Positions 19,629 to 28,602 of a DNA stretch of 64,000 nt are shown in pieces (the stretch's first letter is position 1; each line of letters starts with the position of its first letter). Source of the stretch: Bacteroides sp. CAG:530. Lineage in GTDB: Bacteria > Bacteroidota > Bacteroidia > Bacteroidales > Bacteroidaceae. Location of the stretch: contig FR881275.1 in the NCBI GenBank assembly GCA_000434735.1, positions 58,141 to 122,140 of the forward strand, written 5' to 3'. The notes beneath the pieces are model-generated. The model saw nothing but the letters and a program-made list of their open reading frames with translations. It ran no database searches and was not told where the DNA came from. A program made the translations under genes and the position numbers.

Positions 19629-19658
19629 TTTGTTATTCAAAAGTTTTGTGTACATTTG
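19629..19658 (+). promoter_or_regulatory. Promoter of the thrS operon
   Basis: TTTG at 19629-19632, an 18-nt spacer, then TACATTTG at 19651-19658 match the Bacteroides -33/-7 pattern well. The expected start is near 19665, giving a leader of about 36 nt before thrS. Confidence 0.75.
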
Positions 19659-19700
19659 CCACTCGTATAAAAAAAGAAGATTAATACATATTTTGTAATT

Positions 19701-21641
19701 ATGATTAAGATAACTTTCCCTGATGGCTCCGTTCGTGAATACAACGAAGGAGTTACTGGTCTGCAGATTGCAGAAAGCATCAGTCCCCGTTTGGCTCAAG
19801 ACGTATTGGCTTGCGGCGTAAACGGCGAGACTATAGATTTAACAAGACCTATCGAAACAGATGCCAATTTTGTGCTTTACAAATGGGACGATGAAGAAGG
19901 TAAACACGCCTTCTGGCATACTAGCGCCCACTTGTTGGCTGAGGCGTTGCAGGAGTTGTACCCTGGAATTCAGTTTGGTATAGGTCCGGCTATCGAAAAC
20001 GGATTCTACTACGACGTAGACCCGGGAGAAGCCATAATTAAAGAAAGCGACCTGGCTGCTATCGAAAAGAAGATGCAGGAACTGGCTGCCAAGAAAGAAC
20101 CGTTAGTACGTCAGAGCATCGCTAAAGAAGACGCTCTGAAGATGTTCGGCGAAAGAGGAGAAACTTATAAGTGTGAGCTTATCTCTGAACTCGAAGACGG
20201 ACATATCACCACTTATACACAAGGTGCGTTTACCGACTTGTGCCGTGGTCCGCACTTGCCTTCTACAGCTCCTATCAAGGCTATCAAGCTGTTGTCTGTA
20301 GCCGGAGCTTACTGGAGAGGACATGAAGACCGTAAGCAGATGACACGTATCTATGGTATCACCTTCCCGAAAAAGAAGATGCTCGATGAGTATCTCGTAA
20401 TGTTGGAAGAAGCCAAGAAACGCGACCATCGTAAGATTGGTAAGGAAATGGACTTGTTCATGTTCTCTGATACCGTAGGTAAGGGACTTCCTATGTGGCT
20501 TCCTAAGGGTACTGCGTTGCGTCTTCGCTTGCAGAACTTCTTGCGCCGCATTCAGGCTCGTTACGATTATCAGGAAGTAATGTGTCCGCCTATCGGTAAC
20601 AAGTTGCTGTACGTTACTTCTGGTCACTACGCTAAATACGGTAAAGACTCATTCCAGCCTATCCACACTCCGGAAGAAGGCGAAGAGTACTTCCTTAAAC
20701 CGATGAACTGCCCTCACCACTGTATGATTTACAAGAACTCTCCACGTTCATACCGCGACCTGCCGTTGCGTATAGCTGAGTTCGGTACCGTATGTCGTTA
20801 CGAACAGAGCGGTGAGTTGCACGGATTGACTCGTGTACGTAGCTTTACACAGGATGACGCACACCTTTTCTGTCGTCCAGACCAGGTTAAGGATGAATTC
20901 CTTCGCGTTATGGATATCATCTCTATCGTGTTCAAGAGCATGAACTTTGAAAATTTTGAAGCTCAGATTTCTTTGCGCGACAAGACTAACCGTGAGAAAT
21001 ACATCGGTAGCGATGAAAACTGGGAAAGAGCAGAACGCGCTATCGTTGAAGCTTGCGAAGAAAAAGGCTTGAAAGCAAAAATCGAATACGGTGAAGCAGC
21101 ATTCTACGGACCTAAGCTCGACTTCATGGTTAAAGACGCTATCGGTCGTCGTTGGCAGTTGGGTACTATTCAGGTAGACTATAACTTGCCAGAGCGCTTC
21201 CAGTTGGAATACATGGGTTCTGACAACCAGAAACACCGTCCGGTAATGATTCACCGTGCTCCGTTCGGTTCTATGGAACGTTTCGTAGCCGTTCTTATCG
21301 AGCACACTGCAGGTAAGTTCCCATTGTGGCTTACTCCAGATCAGGTGGCTATCCTGCCTATCTCTGAGAAGTTCAACGACTATGCCGAAAAGGTGCGCAT
21401 GGAACTTAAGAAGAACGACATTCGCGCTATCGTAGACGACCGTAACGAAAAGATCGGCCGTAAGATTCGTGATAACGAAATGAAGCGTATTCCTTACATG
21501 CTTATCGTAGGTGAAAAAGAAGCCGAAAATGGTGAAGTAGCCGTACGTAAGCAGGGTGAAGGCGACAAAGGCACGATGAAGATTGAAGATTTTGCAAAAA
21601 ATATTGCAGAAGAAGTTCATAATATGATAAATAAATGGTAA
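19701..21641 (+). CDS. thrS: Threonyl-tRNA synthetase
   Basis: A 646-residue class II synthetase charging tRNA-Thr. It has the TGS domain (1-60), the editing domain with its [11 protein letters not shown] zinc site (HxxxH, near 72) and [11 protein letters not shown], then the catalytic core with motif 2 ([20 protein letters not shown]) and motif 3 ([19 protein letters not shown]), and a C-terminal anticodon-binding domain ([16 protein letters not shown] onward). It heads the conserved thrS-infC-rpmI-rplT cluster. Confidence 0.98.
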   Translation: MIKITFPDGSVREYNEGVTGLQIAESISPRLAQDVLACGVNGETIDLTRPIETDANFVLYKWDDEEGKHAFWHTSAHLLAEALQELYPGIQFGIGPAIENGFYYDVDPGEAIIKESDLAAIEKKMQELAAKKEPLVRQSIAKEDALKMFGERGETYKCELISELEDGHITTYTQGAFTDLCRGPHLPSTAPIKAIKLLSVAGAYWRGHEDRKQMTRIYGITFPKKKMLDEYLVMLEEAKKRDHRKIGKEMDLFMFSDTVGKGLPMWLPKGTALRLRLQNFLRRIQARYDYQEVMCPPIGNKLLYVTSGHYAKYGKDSFQPIHTPEEGEEYFLKPMNCPHHCMIYKNSPRSYRDLPLRIAEFGTVCRYEQSGELHGLTRVRSFTQDDAHLFCRPDQVKDEFLRVMDIISIVFKSMNFENFEAQISLRDKTNREKYIGSDENWERAERAIVEACEEKGLKAKIEYGEAAFYGPKLDFMVKDAIGRRWQLGTIQVDYNLPERFQLEYMGSDNQKHRPVMIHRAPFGSMERFVAVLIEHTAGKFPLWLTPDQVAILPISEKFNDYAEKVRMELKKNDIRAIVDDRNEKIGRKIRDNEMKRIPYMLIVGEKEAENGEVAVRKQGEGDKGTMKIEDFAKNIAEEVHNMINKW

Positions 21642-21648
21642 CTTTGCC

Positions 21649-21691
21649 CCCGTTTTACGGAATATGGTATTTACGTCTTCCGTAAAACGGG
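21649..21691 (+). promoter_or_regulatory. 14-bp perfect hairpin between thrS and infC
   Basis: CCCGTTTTACGGAA (21649-21662) pairs perfectly with TTCCGTAAAACGGG (21678-21691) around a 15-nt loop. No T-run follows, so a simple terminator is not obvious. It starts 7 bp after the thrS stop and ends 54 bp before infC. It may be a leaky terminator, an RNA-processing site or a translational control structure for the ribosomal genes. A TAACTTTG match to the -7 consensus overlaps the thrS stop (21639-21646). Confidence 0.6.
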
Positions 21692-21745
21692 TAAACAAAT
21701 AATCAATAATTAAAAAAGCAACAAACTAGGAAGACCAAGTTTTTA

Positions 21746-22336
21746 ATGAAAAATGACAGTTTAAAAGGGCAGCATCGAATCAATGAACAGATTCGCGCCA
21801 AAGAAGTCCGCATCGTAGGAGATGATATCGAATCGGCAGTATATCCAATTAGCCAAGCTTTGAAGATGGCAGAAGAACATGAGGCCGATTTAGTAGAAAT
21901 TTCACCTAATGCAGTTCCTCCTGTTTGTAGAATTATAGATTATTCAAAGTTCCTTTATCAGCTTAAAAAACGCGCTAAGGAACAGAAGGCAAAACAGGTT
22001 AAGGTTAACGTAAAAGAAATACGTTTCGGGCCTCAAACCGATGAGCACGACTATAACTTCAAACTGAAACATGCAATGGGATTCCTTCAGGACGGCGATA
22101 AGGTGAAAGCCTACGTGTTCTTCAAAGGACGTTCTATCTTGTTTAAGGAACAAGGCGAAGTGCTGTTGCTCCGTTTCGCTAACGATTTGGAAGAGTATGC
22201 TAAGGTAGAGCAGATGCCTTTGCTCGAAGGAAAGAGAATGACTATCTCTTTGGCTCCGAAGAAAGCAGCGGCTCCTAAGAAACCGGCTGCTCCGTCAGCA
22301 AAACCTGCACAGCCTGCAAACAAAACAGAAGAATAA
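21746..22336 (+). CDS. infC: Translation initiation factor IF-3
   Basis: A 196-residue IF-3 with both domains: the N-terminal domain ([34 protein letters not shown] near 45-60) and the C-terminal domain ([34 protein letters not shown]). It carries an Ala/Pro/Lys-rich tail (about 172-196) typical of Bacteroidota. The start is a plain ATG, not the rare AUU used for autoregulation in E. coli. Confidence 0.97.
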   Translation: MKNDSLKGQHRINEQIRAKEVRIVGDDIESAVYPISQALKMAEEHEADLVEISPNAVPPVCRIIDYSKFLYQLKKRAKEQKAKQVKVNVKEIRFGPQTDEHDYNFKLKHAMGFLQDGDKVKAYVFFKGRSILFKEQGEVLLLRFANDLEEYAKVEQMPLLEGKRMTISLAPKKAAAPKKPAAPSAKPAQPANKTEE

Positions 22337-22405
22337 AGTGTGAGTAACGCGCCGGTATAGTGCGTTGCCACCTACGTTTAACAACATAATTAAAAATTTA
22401 ACAAG

Positions 22406-22603
22406 ATGCCAAAGATCAAGACTAACTCCGGTGCTAAAAAAAGATTCACTCTTACCGGAACGGGTAAAATCAAAAGAAAGCACGCTTTTCACAGTCATAT
22501 TTTGACTAAGAAGACTAAAAAGCAGAAAAGAAACCTTTGCCACTCAGGTTTAGTAGATGCTACTAACATGAATGCAGTTAAGGAACTTCTTTGCATGAGA
22601 TAA
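22406..22603 (+). CDS. rpmI: 50S ribosomal protein L35
   Basis: A 65-residue, very basic protein starting [20 protein letters not shown] and containing the [14 protein letters not shown] core, diagnostic for bL35. It lies 69 bp after infC and 107 bp before rplT in the conserved order. Confidence 0.97.
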   Translation: MPKIKTNSGAKKRFTLTGTGKIKRKHAFHSHILTKKTKKQKRNLCHSGLVDATNMNAVKELLCMR

Positions 22604-22646
22604 TCTTTAAAGAAGAAGCGTAAACGTATCATTTAAATTATTAACC

Positions 22647-22693
22647 GAATGCTTAGCCTAAAGTCCGGTTGCAAAACATCGGCGCTATCATTC
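22647..22693 (+). promoter_or_regulatory. Possible L20-type leader structure before rplT
   Basis: Within the rpmI-rplT gap, GAATG (22647-22651) pairs with CATTC (22689-22693) and TAGC (22654-22657) with GCTA (22684-22687), enclosing an apical region with its own small pairings. L20 is known to repress its own operon by binding a leader mimic of 23S rRNA in other bacteria. The assignment here is inference only. Confidence 0.25.
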
Positions 22694-22710
22694 AAAAAAG
22701 AATTAAAACT

Positions 22711-23055
22711 ATGCCAAGATCAGTAAATCATGTTGCTTCTAGAGCAAGAAGAAAGAAAATTTTAGGTTTAACCAGAGGTTATTTCGGTGCAAGAAAGAAT
22801 GTTTGGACCGTTGCTAAAAACACTTGGGAAAAGGGTCTTACTTATGCTTACCGCGACCGTAAGAACAAAAAACGTAACTTCCGCGCTTTGTGGATTCAGC
22901 GTATCAACGCTGCTGCTCGTTTGGAAGGTATGTCTTACTCTAAGTTGATGGGTGCTTTGCACAAAGCAGGTATCGAAATCAACCGTAAGGTGTTGGCCGA
23001 TTTGGCTGTAAACCATCCTGAAGCATTCAAGGCTATCGTTGCTAAAGTAAAGTAA
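22711..23055 (+). CDS. rplT: 50S ribosomal protein L20
   Basis: A 114-residue bL20. The start is ATG at 22711 ([20 protein letters not shown]), the universal N-terminus; the longer upstream frame would add 14 non-conserved residues. The core ([31 protein letters not shown]) is fully present. It is the last gene of the operon and is followed by a terminator. Confidence 0.97.
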   Translation: MPRSVNHVASRARRKKILGLTRGYFGARKNVWTVAKNTWEKGLTYAYRDRKNKKRNFRALWIQRINAAARLEGMSYSKLMGALHKAGIEINRKVLADLAVNHPEAFKAIVAKVK

Positions 23056-23090
23056 TAGAAGTCTGAAGCGCTCTTGAAGCGGAAGAAATA

Positions 23091-23132
23091 AAAGGGACAT
23101 GTGAAGAGGTTTTTCTCTGCGCATGTCCCTTT
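23091..23132 (+). terminator. Terminator of the thrS-rplT operon
   Basis: AAAGGGACATG pairs with CATGTCCCTTT (11 bp), with an inner AGAG/CTCT helix and a T-rich 3' flank. It is 35 bp past the rplT stop. Confidence 0.8.
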
Positions 23133-23199
23133 CTTCATTTACTGCCGCTAATTACGTAGTGTTTTTATAGGTGTCGGATACAAACGATTCTTTTTTTAT

Positions 23200-23207
23200 T
23201 ATCTTTG
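23200..23207 (+). promoter_or_regulatory. Probable promoter of the M23 peptidase gene
   Basis: TATCTTTG fits the -7 consensus 48 bp before the chosen start at 23256. No clear -33 TTTG is seen. Its position supports the downstream ATG over the frame's first ATG at 23205, which would fall inside this element. Confidence 0.5.
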
Positions 23208-23255
23208 TTTTTTGATATAAGTAAAACAGAAAATAAGAGACACAATATAAAATCG

Positions 23256-24917
23256 ATGTTAAGAAAGGTATTGATGGCACTGGTTTGGGGCGGCGTGTTA
23301 AGCGTGCAAGCCCAAGATAGTATCAGTGCGAAATTTTGTTCTCCGTTTGACTTTCCGCTGCAGTTGAGTGCCAACTTTGGCGAGCTGCGGCCCAATCATT
23401 TTCATAACGGATTAGATATAAAGACACAAGGCGTAGTAGGGAAGCCTATTCATAGTATAGCCGACGGATATGTGTCGCGTATTCTTGTGCTGCATGGTGG
23501 CTACGGTCAGGCGTTGTTCATCACTCATCCCAACGGGTATACTTCGGTATACGGACATGTGGTGTCGTTCGCTCCGCAGATTCAGAAATATCTCCGCCAG
23601 TATCAGTATGAGCACGAAACATTTGTGTGCGATGTGCGTCCGGAAGTAAATCAGATTAAGGTGAAGGCTGGCGAGATCGTTGCTCTGAGCGGAAATGAGG
23701 GCGCATCGGCAGGACCGCATCTGCATCTGGAACTACGACGTAATGACAATGGCGATTATGTAGATCCAATGCCGTTCTTCAAAGAGCATCTAAAGGATAC
23801 AAAGGCACCCGTAGCAAGCTTGGTAGGTCTCTATCCGGTGCCGGGCAAAGGGGTGATAGACGGAAGCGGACGTAAAAAGATTGTGGGCGTTAATGCCCTT
23901 GCCCAACGCTTTACTGCATGGGGAGCTATCTATACGGGCATTGCCGCTAAGGATTATATGGACGGTACTGGCAACTTCTACGGAGTGCATTCGGTTACGC
24001 TTTATGTAGATTCGGTACAGGTGTTCCGTAGCGTTACAGATGAAGTCTCGCCCGACGAAAACCGTATGATAAACGGTTTTACTGACTATGAGGAACTGAT
24101 GAAAAACCGCCGTTTGATAATGCGCTCGCATAAGTTGCCGGGTAACAAGTTACGTTTGCTGCATACCGATGAAAACCGAGGACTCGTGACGATAGACGAG
24201 GAACGCGACTACCGTTTTATGTATGTGCTTGAGGATAATTTCGGCAATCGTAAGAAGTACCGCTTTACGATTCGTGGCCGTAAGCAGGAGATTCCGGAAA
24301 TGAAGAATGATAGTTGTAAAATGCTTTGTTGGAACCGGACTAATGTGATACAGGAGCCGGGTATGAAATTTGTAATTCCTCGCGGAATGTTGTACGACGA
24401 TGCTCCGCTGCGTACGGCGGTGGCTGGCGACAGCAGTAAATTGTCTTTCGAATATACTTTGGATGCCCGACATACTCCGCTGCACGGCTTTTGTCAGTTG
24501 GCTATCGGAATACGTAATGATACATTAGCTGATAAGTCTAAGTATTACATCCGTAATCGTGTAGGTAAATGGACTAGCTCGGTAGGAGGAAAGTATGATA
24601 ACGGATGGATGAAAGCCGACATCCGTCAGTGGGGTAACTTCAGCGTGGCGGTCGATACTATTGCTCCGAGTGTAACACCGATAGGACAGAACCTTTGGAG
24701 AACCCGACGTGATATCCGCTTCCGTGTAAGCGACGGACAGACAGGAATAGCCTCATATAAGGTGCTGATAGACGGTAAGTTCGTATTGTTCGCATTGAAG
24801 AAAGGAGTACTTATAATACAAGACCCCGATAGAGTAAAGAAGGGAGTACCTCATACGGCAGAAGTGATAGTGGCCGATAATTGTGGAAATGTAACACGTA
24901 AACAATATAAATTTTGA
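23256..24917 (+). CDS. Exported M23-family metallopeptidase
   Basis: A 553-residue protein with a signal peptide (MLRKVLMALVWGGVLSVQAQ) chosen over an in-frame ATG 51 bp upstream. The LytM domain holds the zinc ligands H50 and D54 (FHNGLDIKT) and the H156-x-H158 motif (GPHLHLEL). The roughly 380 residues after it look like beta-sandwich repeats with no motif recognised. It probably cleaves peptidoglycan cross-bridges in the periplasm. The next gene begins 12 bp downstream and is likely cotranscribed. Confidence 0.9.
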   Translation: MLRKVLMALVWGGVLSVQAQDSISAKFCSPFDFPLQLSANFGELRPNHFHNGLDIKTQGVVGKPIHSIADGYVSRILVLHGGYGQALFITHPNGYTSVYGHVVSFAPQIQKYLRQYQYEHETFVCDVRPEVNQIKVKAGEIVALSGNEGASAGPHLHLELRRNDNGDYVDPMPFFKEHLKDTKAPVASLVGLYPVPGKGVIDGSGRKKIVGVNALAQRFTAWGAIYTGIAAKDYMDGTGNFYGVHSVTLYVDSVQVFRSVTDEVSPDENRMINGFTDYEELMKNRRLIMRSHKLPGNKLRLLHTDENRGLVTIDEERDYRFMYVLEDNFGNRKKYRFTIRGRKQEIPEMKNDSCKMLCWNRTNVIQEPGMKFVIPRGMLYDDAPLRTAVAGDSSKLSFEYTLDARHTPLHGFCQLAIGIRNDTLADKSKYYIRNRVGKWTSSVGGKYDNGWMKADIRQWGNFSVAVDTIAPSVTPIGQNLWRTRRDIRFRVSDGQTGIASYKVLIDGKFVLFALKKGVLIIQDPDRVKKGVPHTAEVIVADNCGNVTRKQYKF

Positions 24918-24928
24918 TTTTTAAAAGT

Positions 24929-26575
24929 ATGATAAAGAAATTCTTTGTTGCCGCTCTTCTGGCAGTGGCATGTGTGGTGAACGGTTGGGCGTGTACCAAC
25001 TTGATAGTTGGCAAGAAGGCATCTGCCGACGGGTCTGTAATCGTGTCTTATTCAGCCGACTCATACGGTATGTTCGGTTTCTTGTGCCATTATCCGGCAG
25101 CTACTCACGCAGCAGGAACTATGCGCTCTATCTACGACTGGGATTCGGGTAAGTATCTTGGTCAGATAAAGGAAGCTCCGCAGACTTATAACGTGATAGG
25201 AAACATTAACGAGTTTCAGGTAACCATTGCGGAAACTACATTCGGCGGTCGTGAAGAATTGGTAGATACTACCGGTATCATGGACTACGGAAGCCTTATC
25301 TATGTAGCTTTGCAACGTTCTCGTACAGCTAAAGAAGCCATCAAGGTAATGACCGACTTGGTAAAAGAATACGGATATTATAGCAGCGGAGAATCATTCA
25401 CCATTGCCGACCCAAATGAAGTGTGGATTATGGAAATGATTGGTAAAGGTCCGGGCGTGAAAGGTGCAGTATGGGTAGCAGTACGCATCCCTGACGACTG
25501 TATCGCAGCTCATGCTAATCAGAGCCGTATCCATAAATTCAATATGAAGGATAAAGACAACTGCCTCTACGCTCCCGACGTTATTTCATTCGCTCGTGAG
25601 AAAGGCTATTTCAATGGTGTTAATAAAGACTTCAGCTTTGCCGACGCTTACTGTCCGCTTACCTTCTCTGGCTTGCGTGCCTGCGAAGCTCGTGTATGGA
25701 GTTTCTATAACATGTTCAGCAAGACTACCGGACAGGCATATCTTTCTTATATAGAAGCAAAGAGCAAGGAGCCTATGCCTCTCTATGTAAAACCAGACCG
25801 TAAGGTTTCTGTTCGCGACATCCAGAACGCTATGCGCGATCATTATGAAGGTACTGCACTCGATATTACCAACGATTTGGGAGCAGGTCCGTTCAAGATG
25901 CCTTACCGCTTGTCACCGCTTACTTTCAAGGTAGACGGAAAGACTTATTTCAACGAACGTCCTATCTCTACTCAGCAGAGTGCGTTCTCTTTCGTATCTC
26001 AGATGCGTTCTAACCTGCCCGACGCTATCGGCGGTGTACTTTGGTTCGGCTTGGACGATGCAAACATGACTGTATTTACTCCTGTATACTGTAATACAAA
26101 TAAGGTGCCCGCTCCGTACGCTCAGGGCGAAGGCGACTGTGTCACTTTCTCTTGGAACTCAGCTTTCTGGATTTACAACTGGGTAGCCGATATGATTCGT
26201 CCGCGCTATGACCTGATGATTGGCGATATGCGTAATGTACAGAACGGACTGGAAGATACTTTTGCCAATGCACAAGAAGGCATAGAAAGCGCAGCCTTGA
26301 AACTCTATGCTCAAGATCAGCAGAAAGCTAAAGATTTCCTTACTGAATATACTTCAATGACAGCTCAGACTACTATAGACAGCTGGAAGAAACTCGGCGA
26401 GTTCCTTATTGTACGTTATAACGACGGTGTAGTGAAACGCATGAAGGATGGCCGTCTGCAGCGTCCTGAAACCGGAAACGTAGCTCCGCTAGACCGTCCG
26501 GGTTGTCCTGCCGACTTCCTTAAAGAATATGTTAAAGCCACAGGCGATCGTTATTTGACAAAGGAAATGAAATAA
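24929..26575 (+). CDS. C69-family dipeptidase
   Basis: A 548-residue N-terminal nucleophile hydrolase. With ATG at 24929 the export signal ends before C22 (GWACTNLIVGKKAS), the expected catalytic Cys exposed by processing. Supporting segments are NEFQVTIAETTFGGREEL, IADPNEVWIMEMIGKGPG and WVAVRIPDDCIAAHANQSRI, all typical of PepD-like C69 enzymes. It probably degrades dipeptides in the periplasm. An ATG 15 bp upstream is the alternative start. Confidence 0.92.
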   Translation: MIKKFFVAALLAVACVVNGWACTNLIVGKKASADGSVIVSYSADSYGMFGFLCHYPAATHAAGTMRSIYDWDSGKYLGQIKEAPQTYNVIGNINEFQVTIAETTFGGREELVDTTGIMDYGSLIYVALQRSRTAKEAIKVMTDLVKEYGYYSSGESFTIADPNEVWIMEMIGKGPGVKGAVWVAVRIPDDCIAAHANQSRIHKFNMKDKDNCLYAPDVISFAREKGYFNGVNKDFSFADAYCPLTFSGLRACEARVWSFYNMFSKTTGQAYLSYIEAKSKEPMPLYVKPDRKVSVRDIQNAMRDHYEGTALDITNDLGAGPFKMPYRLSPLTFKVDGKTYFNERPISTQQSAFSFVSQMRSNLPDAIGGVLWFGLDDANMTVFTPVYCNTNKVPAPYAQGEGDCVTFSWNSAFWIYNWVADMIRPRYDLMIGDMRNVQNGLEDTFANAQEGIESAALKLYAQDQQKAKDFLTEYTSMTAQTTIDSWKKLGEFLIVRYNDGVVKRMKDGRLQRPETGNVAPLDRPGCPADFLKEYVKATGDRYLTKEMK

Positions 26576-26644
26576 AACAGGGCTTTTATTTAGAAAAAGA
26601 ACAAATAAAACTTCTTCTTATTAGGATAATTAAAAGGGAAGTCC

Positions 26645-26652
26645 TATTTTTG
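26645..26652 (+). promoter_or_regulatory. Probable phosphohexomutase promoter, -7 element TATTTTTG
   Basis: TATTTTTG matches TAnnTTTG and lies 40 bp before the start at 26693. The -33 region has only a TTAG. An imperfect A/T hairpin (CTTTTATTT with AAATAAAAC near 26584-26613) lies just upstream and may end the dipeptidase transcript. Confidence 0.45.
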
Positions 26653-26692
26653 AGCGAAGAAAATTAAGATAATCATCAAATATATTTTAATT

Positions 26693-28435
26693 ATGGAAAA
26701 CGAAGAATTGATAAAAGCGTGTACTGAAAAAGCTCAGCAATGGTTGACTCCTGCTTATGACGCAGAAACTCAGGCAGAAGTAAAGCGTATGCTGGAAAAC
26801 CCAGATAAAACAGAGTTGATTGACTCTTTCTATAAAGACTTGGAATTCGGTACTGGTGGCTTGCGTGGTATCATGGGAGCCGGTACTAACCGTATGAATA
26901 TTTACACTGTAGGTGCTGCTACTCAAGGATTGTCAAACTACCTGAACAAATGTTTCGAAGGTAAGAAAGATATCTCGGTTGTGGTAGGTCACGACTGCCG
27001 TAACAACAGTAGAAAATTCGCTGAAATCTCTGCTGACATCTTCTCTGCTAACGGTATCAAGGTATACTTGTTCGAAGATATGCGTCCTACTCCTGAAATG
27101 TCTTTCGCTATCCGTCAGTTGGGATGCCAGAGCGGTATCATCTTGACTGCTTCGCACAACCCGAAAGAATACAACGGTTACAAGGCTTACTGGGATGACG
27201 GCGCTCAGGTTCTTGCTCCGCACGATAAGGGTATCATCGACGAAGTGAATAAAGTTTCTGTTGACAAGATTAAATTCGAAGGCAACAAAGACTTGATTCA
27301 GATTATCGGTAAAGAAATCGACGATGAATACTTGCGTCAGGTTCACACTATCTCTATCGATCCTGAAGTTATCAAACGTCAGAAAGACCTGAAGATAGTT
27401 TATACTCCTATTCACGGTACAGGTATGATGCTTATCCCGCAGTCTCTTAAGTTGTGGGGATTCGAAAACGTACATTGCGTGCCCGAACAGATGGTTAAGA
27501 GCGGTGACTTCCCAACAGTAGTTTCTCCTAACCCTGAAAACGCTGAGGCTCTTACATTGGCTATCAAGTTGGCTAAGGATATCGATGCCGACATCGTTAT
27601 GGCTTCAGACCCTGACGCTGACCGTGTAGGTATGGCTTGTAAAGACAGCAATGGCGAATGGGTACTTATCAACGGTAACCAGACTTGTTTGATTTTCTTG
27701 TATTACATCATCAAGAACCGTATCGCTATGGGTAAGATGAAGGGTAACGAATTCATCGTTAAGACTATCGTTACTACCGAAGTTATCCGTAAGATTGCTG
27801 AAAAGAACAATATCGAAATGTACGACTGCTACACTGGTTTCAAATGGATTGCTCGTCAGATTCGTTTGAACGAAGGTAAGAAACAGTACATCGGTGGTGG
27901 TGAAGAAAGCTACGGATTCTTGGCAGAAGATTTCGTTCGCGATAAAGACGCCGTTTCTGCATGTTCTTTGTTGGCTGAAATCTGCGCATGGGCTAAAGAC
28001 CAGGGCAAGACTCTGTATGATGTATTGATGGAAATCTACGTAGAATACGGATTCTCTAAAGAAGTAACTGTAAACGTTGTTAAGCCAGGTAAGACTGGTG
28101 CCGACGAAATCAAGGCTATGATGGATAACTTCCGTGCTTGTCCTCCGAAAGAATTGGGTGGCTCTGAAGTAGTTCTTGTAAAAGACTATAAGGCTCTTAC
28201 TGCTACAGACAACAAGGGTAATGTTACTCCGCTTGATATGCCGGAACCGTCTAACGTACTTCAGTTCTTCACTGCCGACGGTACTAAGGTGTCTGTTCGT
28301 CCTTCGGGTACAGAACCTAAGATTAAGTTCTACATGGAAATCAAGGGCGAAATGAAATGTCCTAAGTGCTATAAAGGCGCTGATGAAGCAGCTACTGAAA
28401 AGGTAGAAGCTGTAAAGAAATCATTGGGCATCTAA
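26693..28435 (+). CDS. Phosphoglucomutase / phosphomannomutase family protein
   Basis: A 580-residue alpha-D-phosphohexomutase interconverting hexose 1- and 6-phosphates. The active-site phosphoserine is S154 in TASHNPKEYNG, the metal loop is DPDADRVG (near 305), the sugar-binding loop is GGGEESYGF (near 403), and the phosphate-binding loop is RPSGTEPKIKFYM near the C-terminus. Length and the GTGGLRGIMGAG opening fit the PgcA-like subgroup. The substrate (glucose or mannose) is not settled. Confidence 0.95.
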   Translation: MENEELIKACTEKAQQWLTPAYDAETQAEVKRMLENPDKTELIDSFYKDLEFGTGGLRGIMGAGTNRMNIYTVGAATQGLSNYLNKCFEGKKDISVVVGHDCRNNSRKFAEISADIFSANGIKVYLFEDMRPTPEMSFAIRQLGCQSGIILTASHNPKEYNGYKAYWDDGAQVLAPHDKGIIDEVNKVSVDKIKFEGNKDLIQIIGKEIDDEYLRQVHTISIDPEVIKRQKDLKIVYTPIHGTGMMLIPQSLKLWGFENVHCVPEQMVKSGDFPTVVSPNPENAEALTLAIKLAKDIDADIVMASDPDADRVGMACKDSNGEWVLINGNQTCLIFLYYIIKNRIAMGKMKGNEFIVKTIVTTEVIRKIAEKNNIEMYDCYTGFKWIARQIRLNEGKKQYIGGGEESYGFLAEDFVRDKDAVSACSLLAEICAWAKDQGKTLYDVLMEIYVEYGFSKEVTVNVVKPGKTGADEIKAMMDNFRACPPKELGGSEVVLVKDYKALTATDNKGNVTPLDMPEPSNVLQFFTADGTKVSVRPSGTEPKIKFYMEIKGEMKCPKCYKGADEAATEKVEAVKKSLGI

Positions 28436-28461
28436 TTTCTACTACCGAGATATAGCTAAAT

Positions 28462-28504
28462 AAAAAATCTCCCGCATCCTAGTAATGGAAGCGGGAGATT
28501 TTTT
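28462..28504 (+). terminator. Terminator after the phosphohexomutase gene
   Basis: AAAAAATCTCCCGC pairs with GCGGGAGATTTTTT (14 bp) around a 15-nt loop. It ends in seven T on the plus strand and has six A on the left flank, so it may also stop transcription from the minus strand. Confidence 0.9.
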
Positions 28505-28544
28505 TGTCGTTTTACTTTTGAAGGTGTATTATAATAATACAATT

Positions 28545-28588
28545 CATATGGGCTGATATGATGCACCTTCGCAATATTTGAATTTTGA
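28545..28588. repeat. Degenerate 22-nt-period repeat trace
   Basis: The stretch TATGATGCACCTTCGCAATA resembles TATGATATACCATCGCAATG in the array at 60795-60926 at 15 of 20 aligned positions. It lies in the same relative place, just past the 3' end of a minus-strand gene (the kinase ending at 28603). Too short and worn to be sure of common origin. Confidence 0.3.
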
Positions 28589-28602
28589 TACGCTTGAGTA
28601 TT

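Noticed and set aside
20748..21698. 316-codon open frame antisense to thrS
   Set aside because: thrS is unmistakable on the other strand; the product is low-complexity and unlike any known protein.
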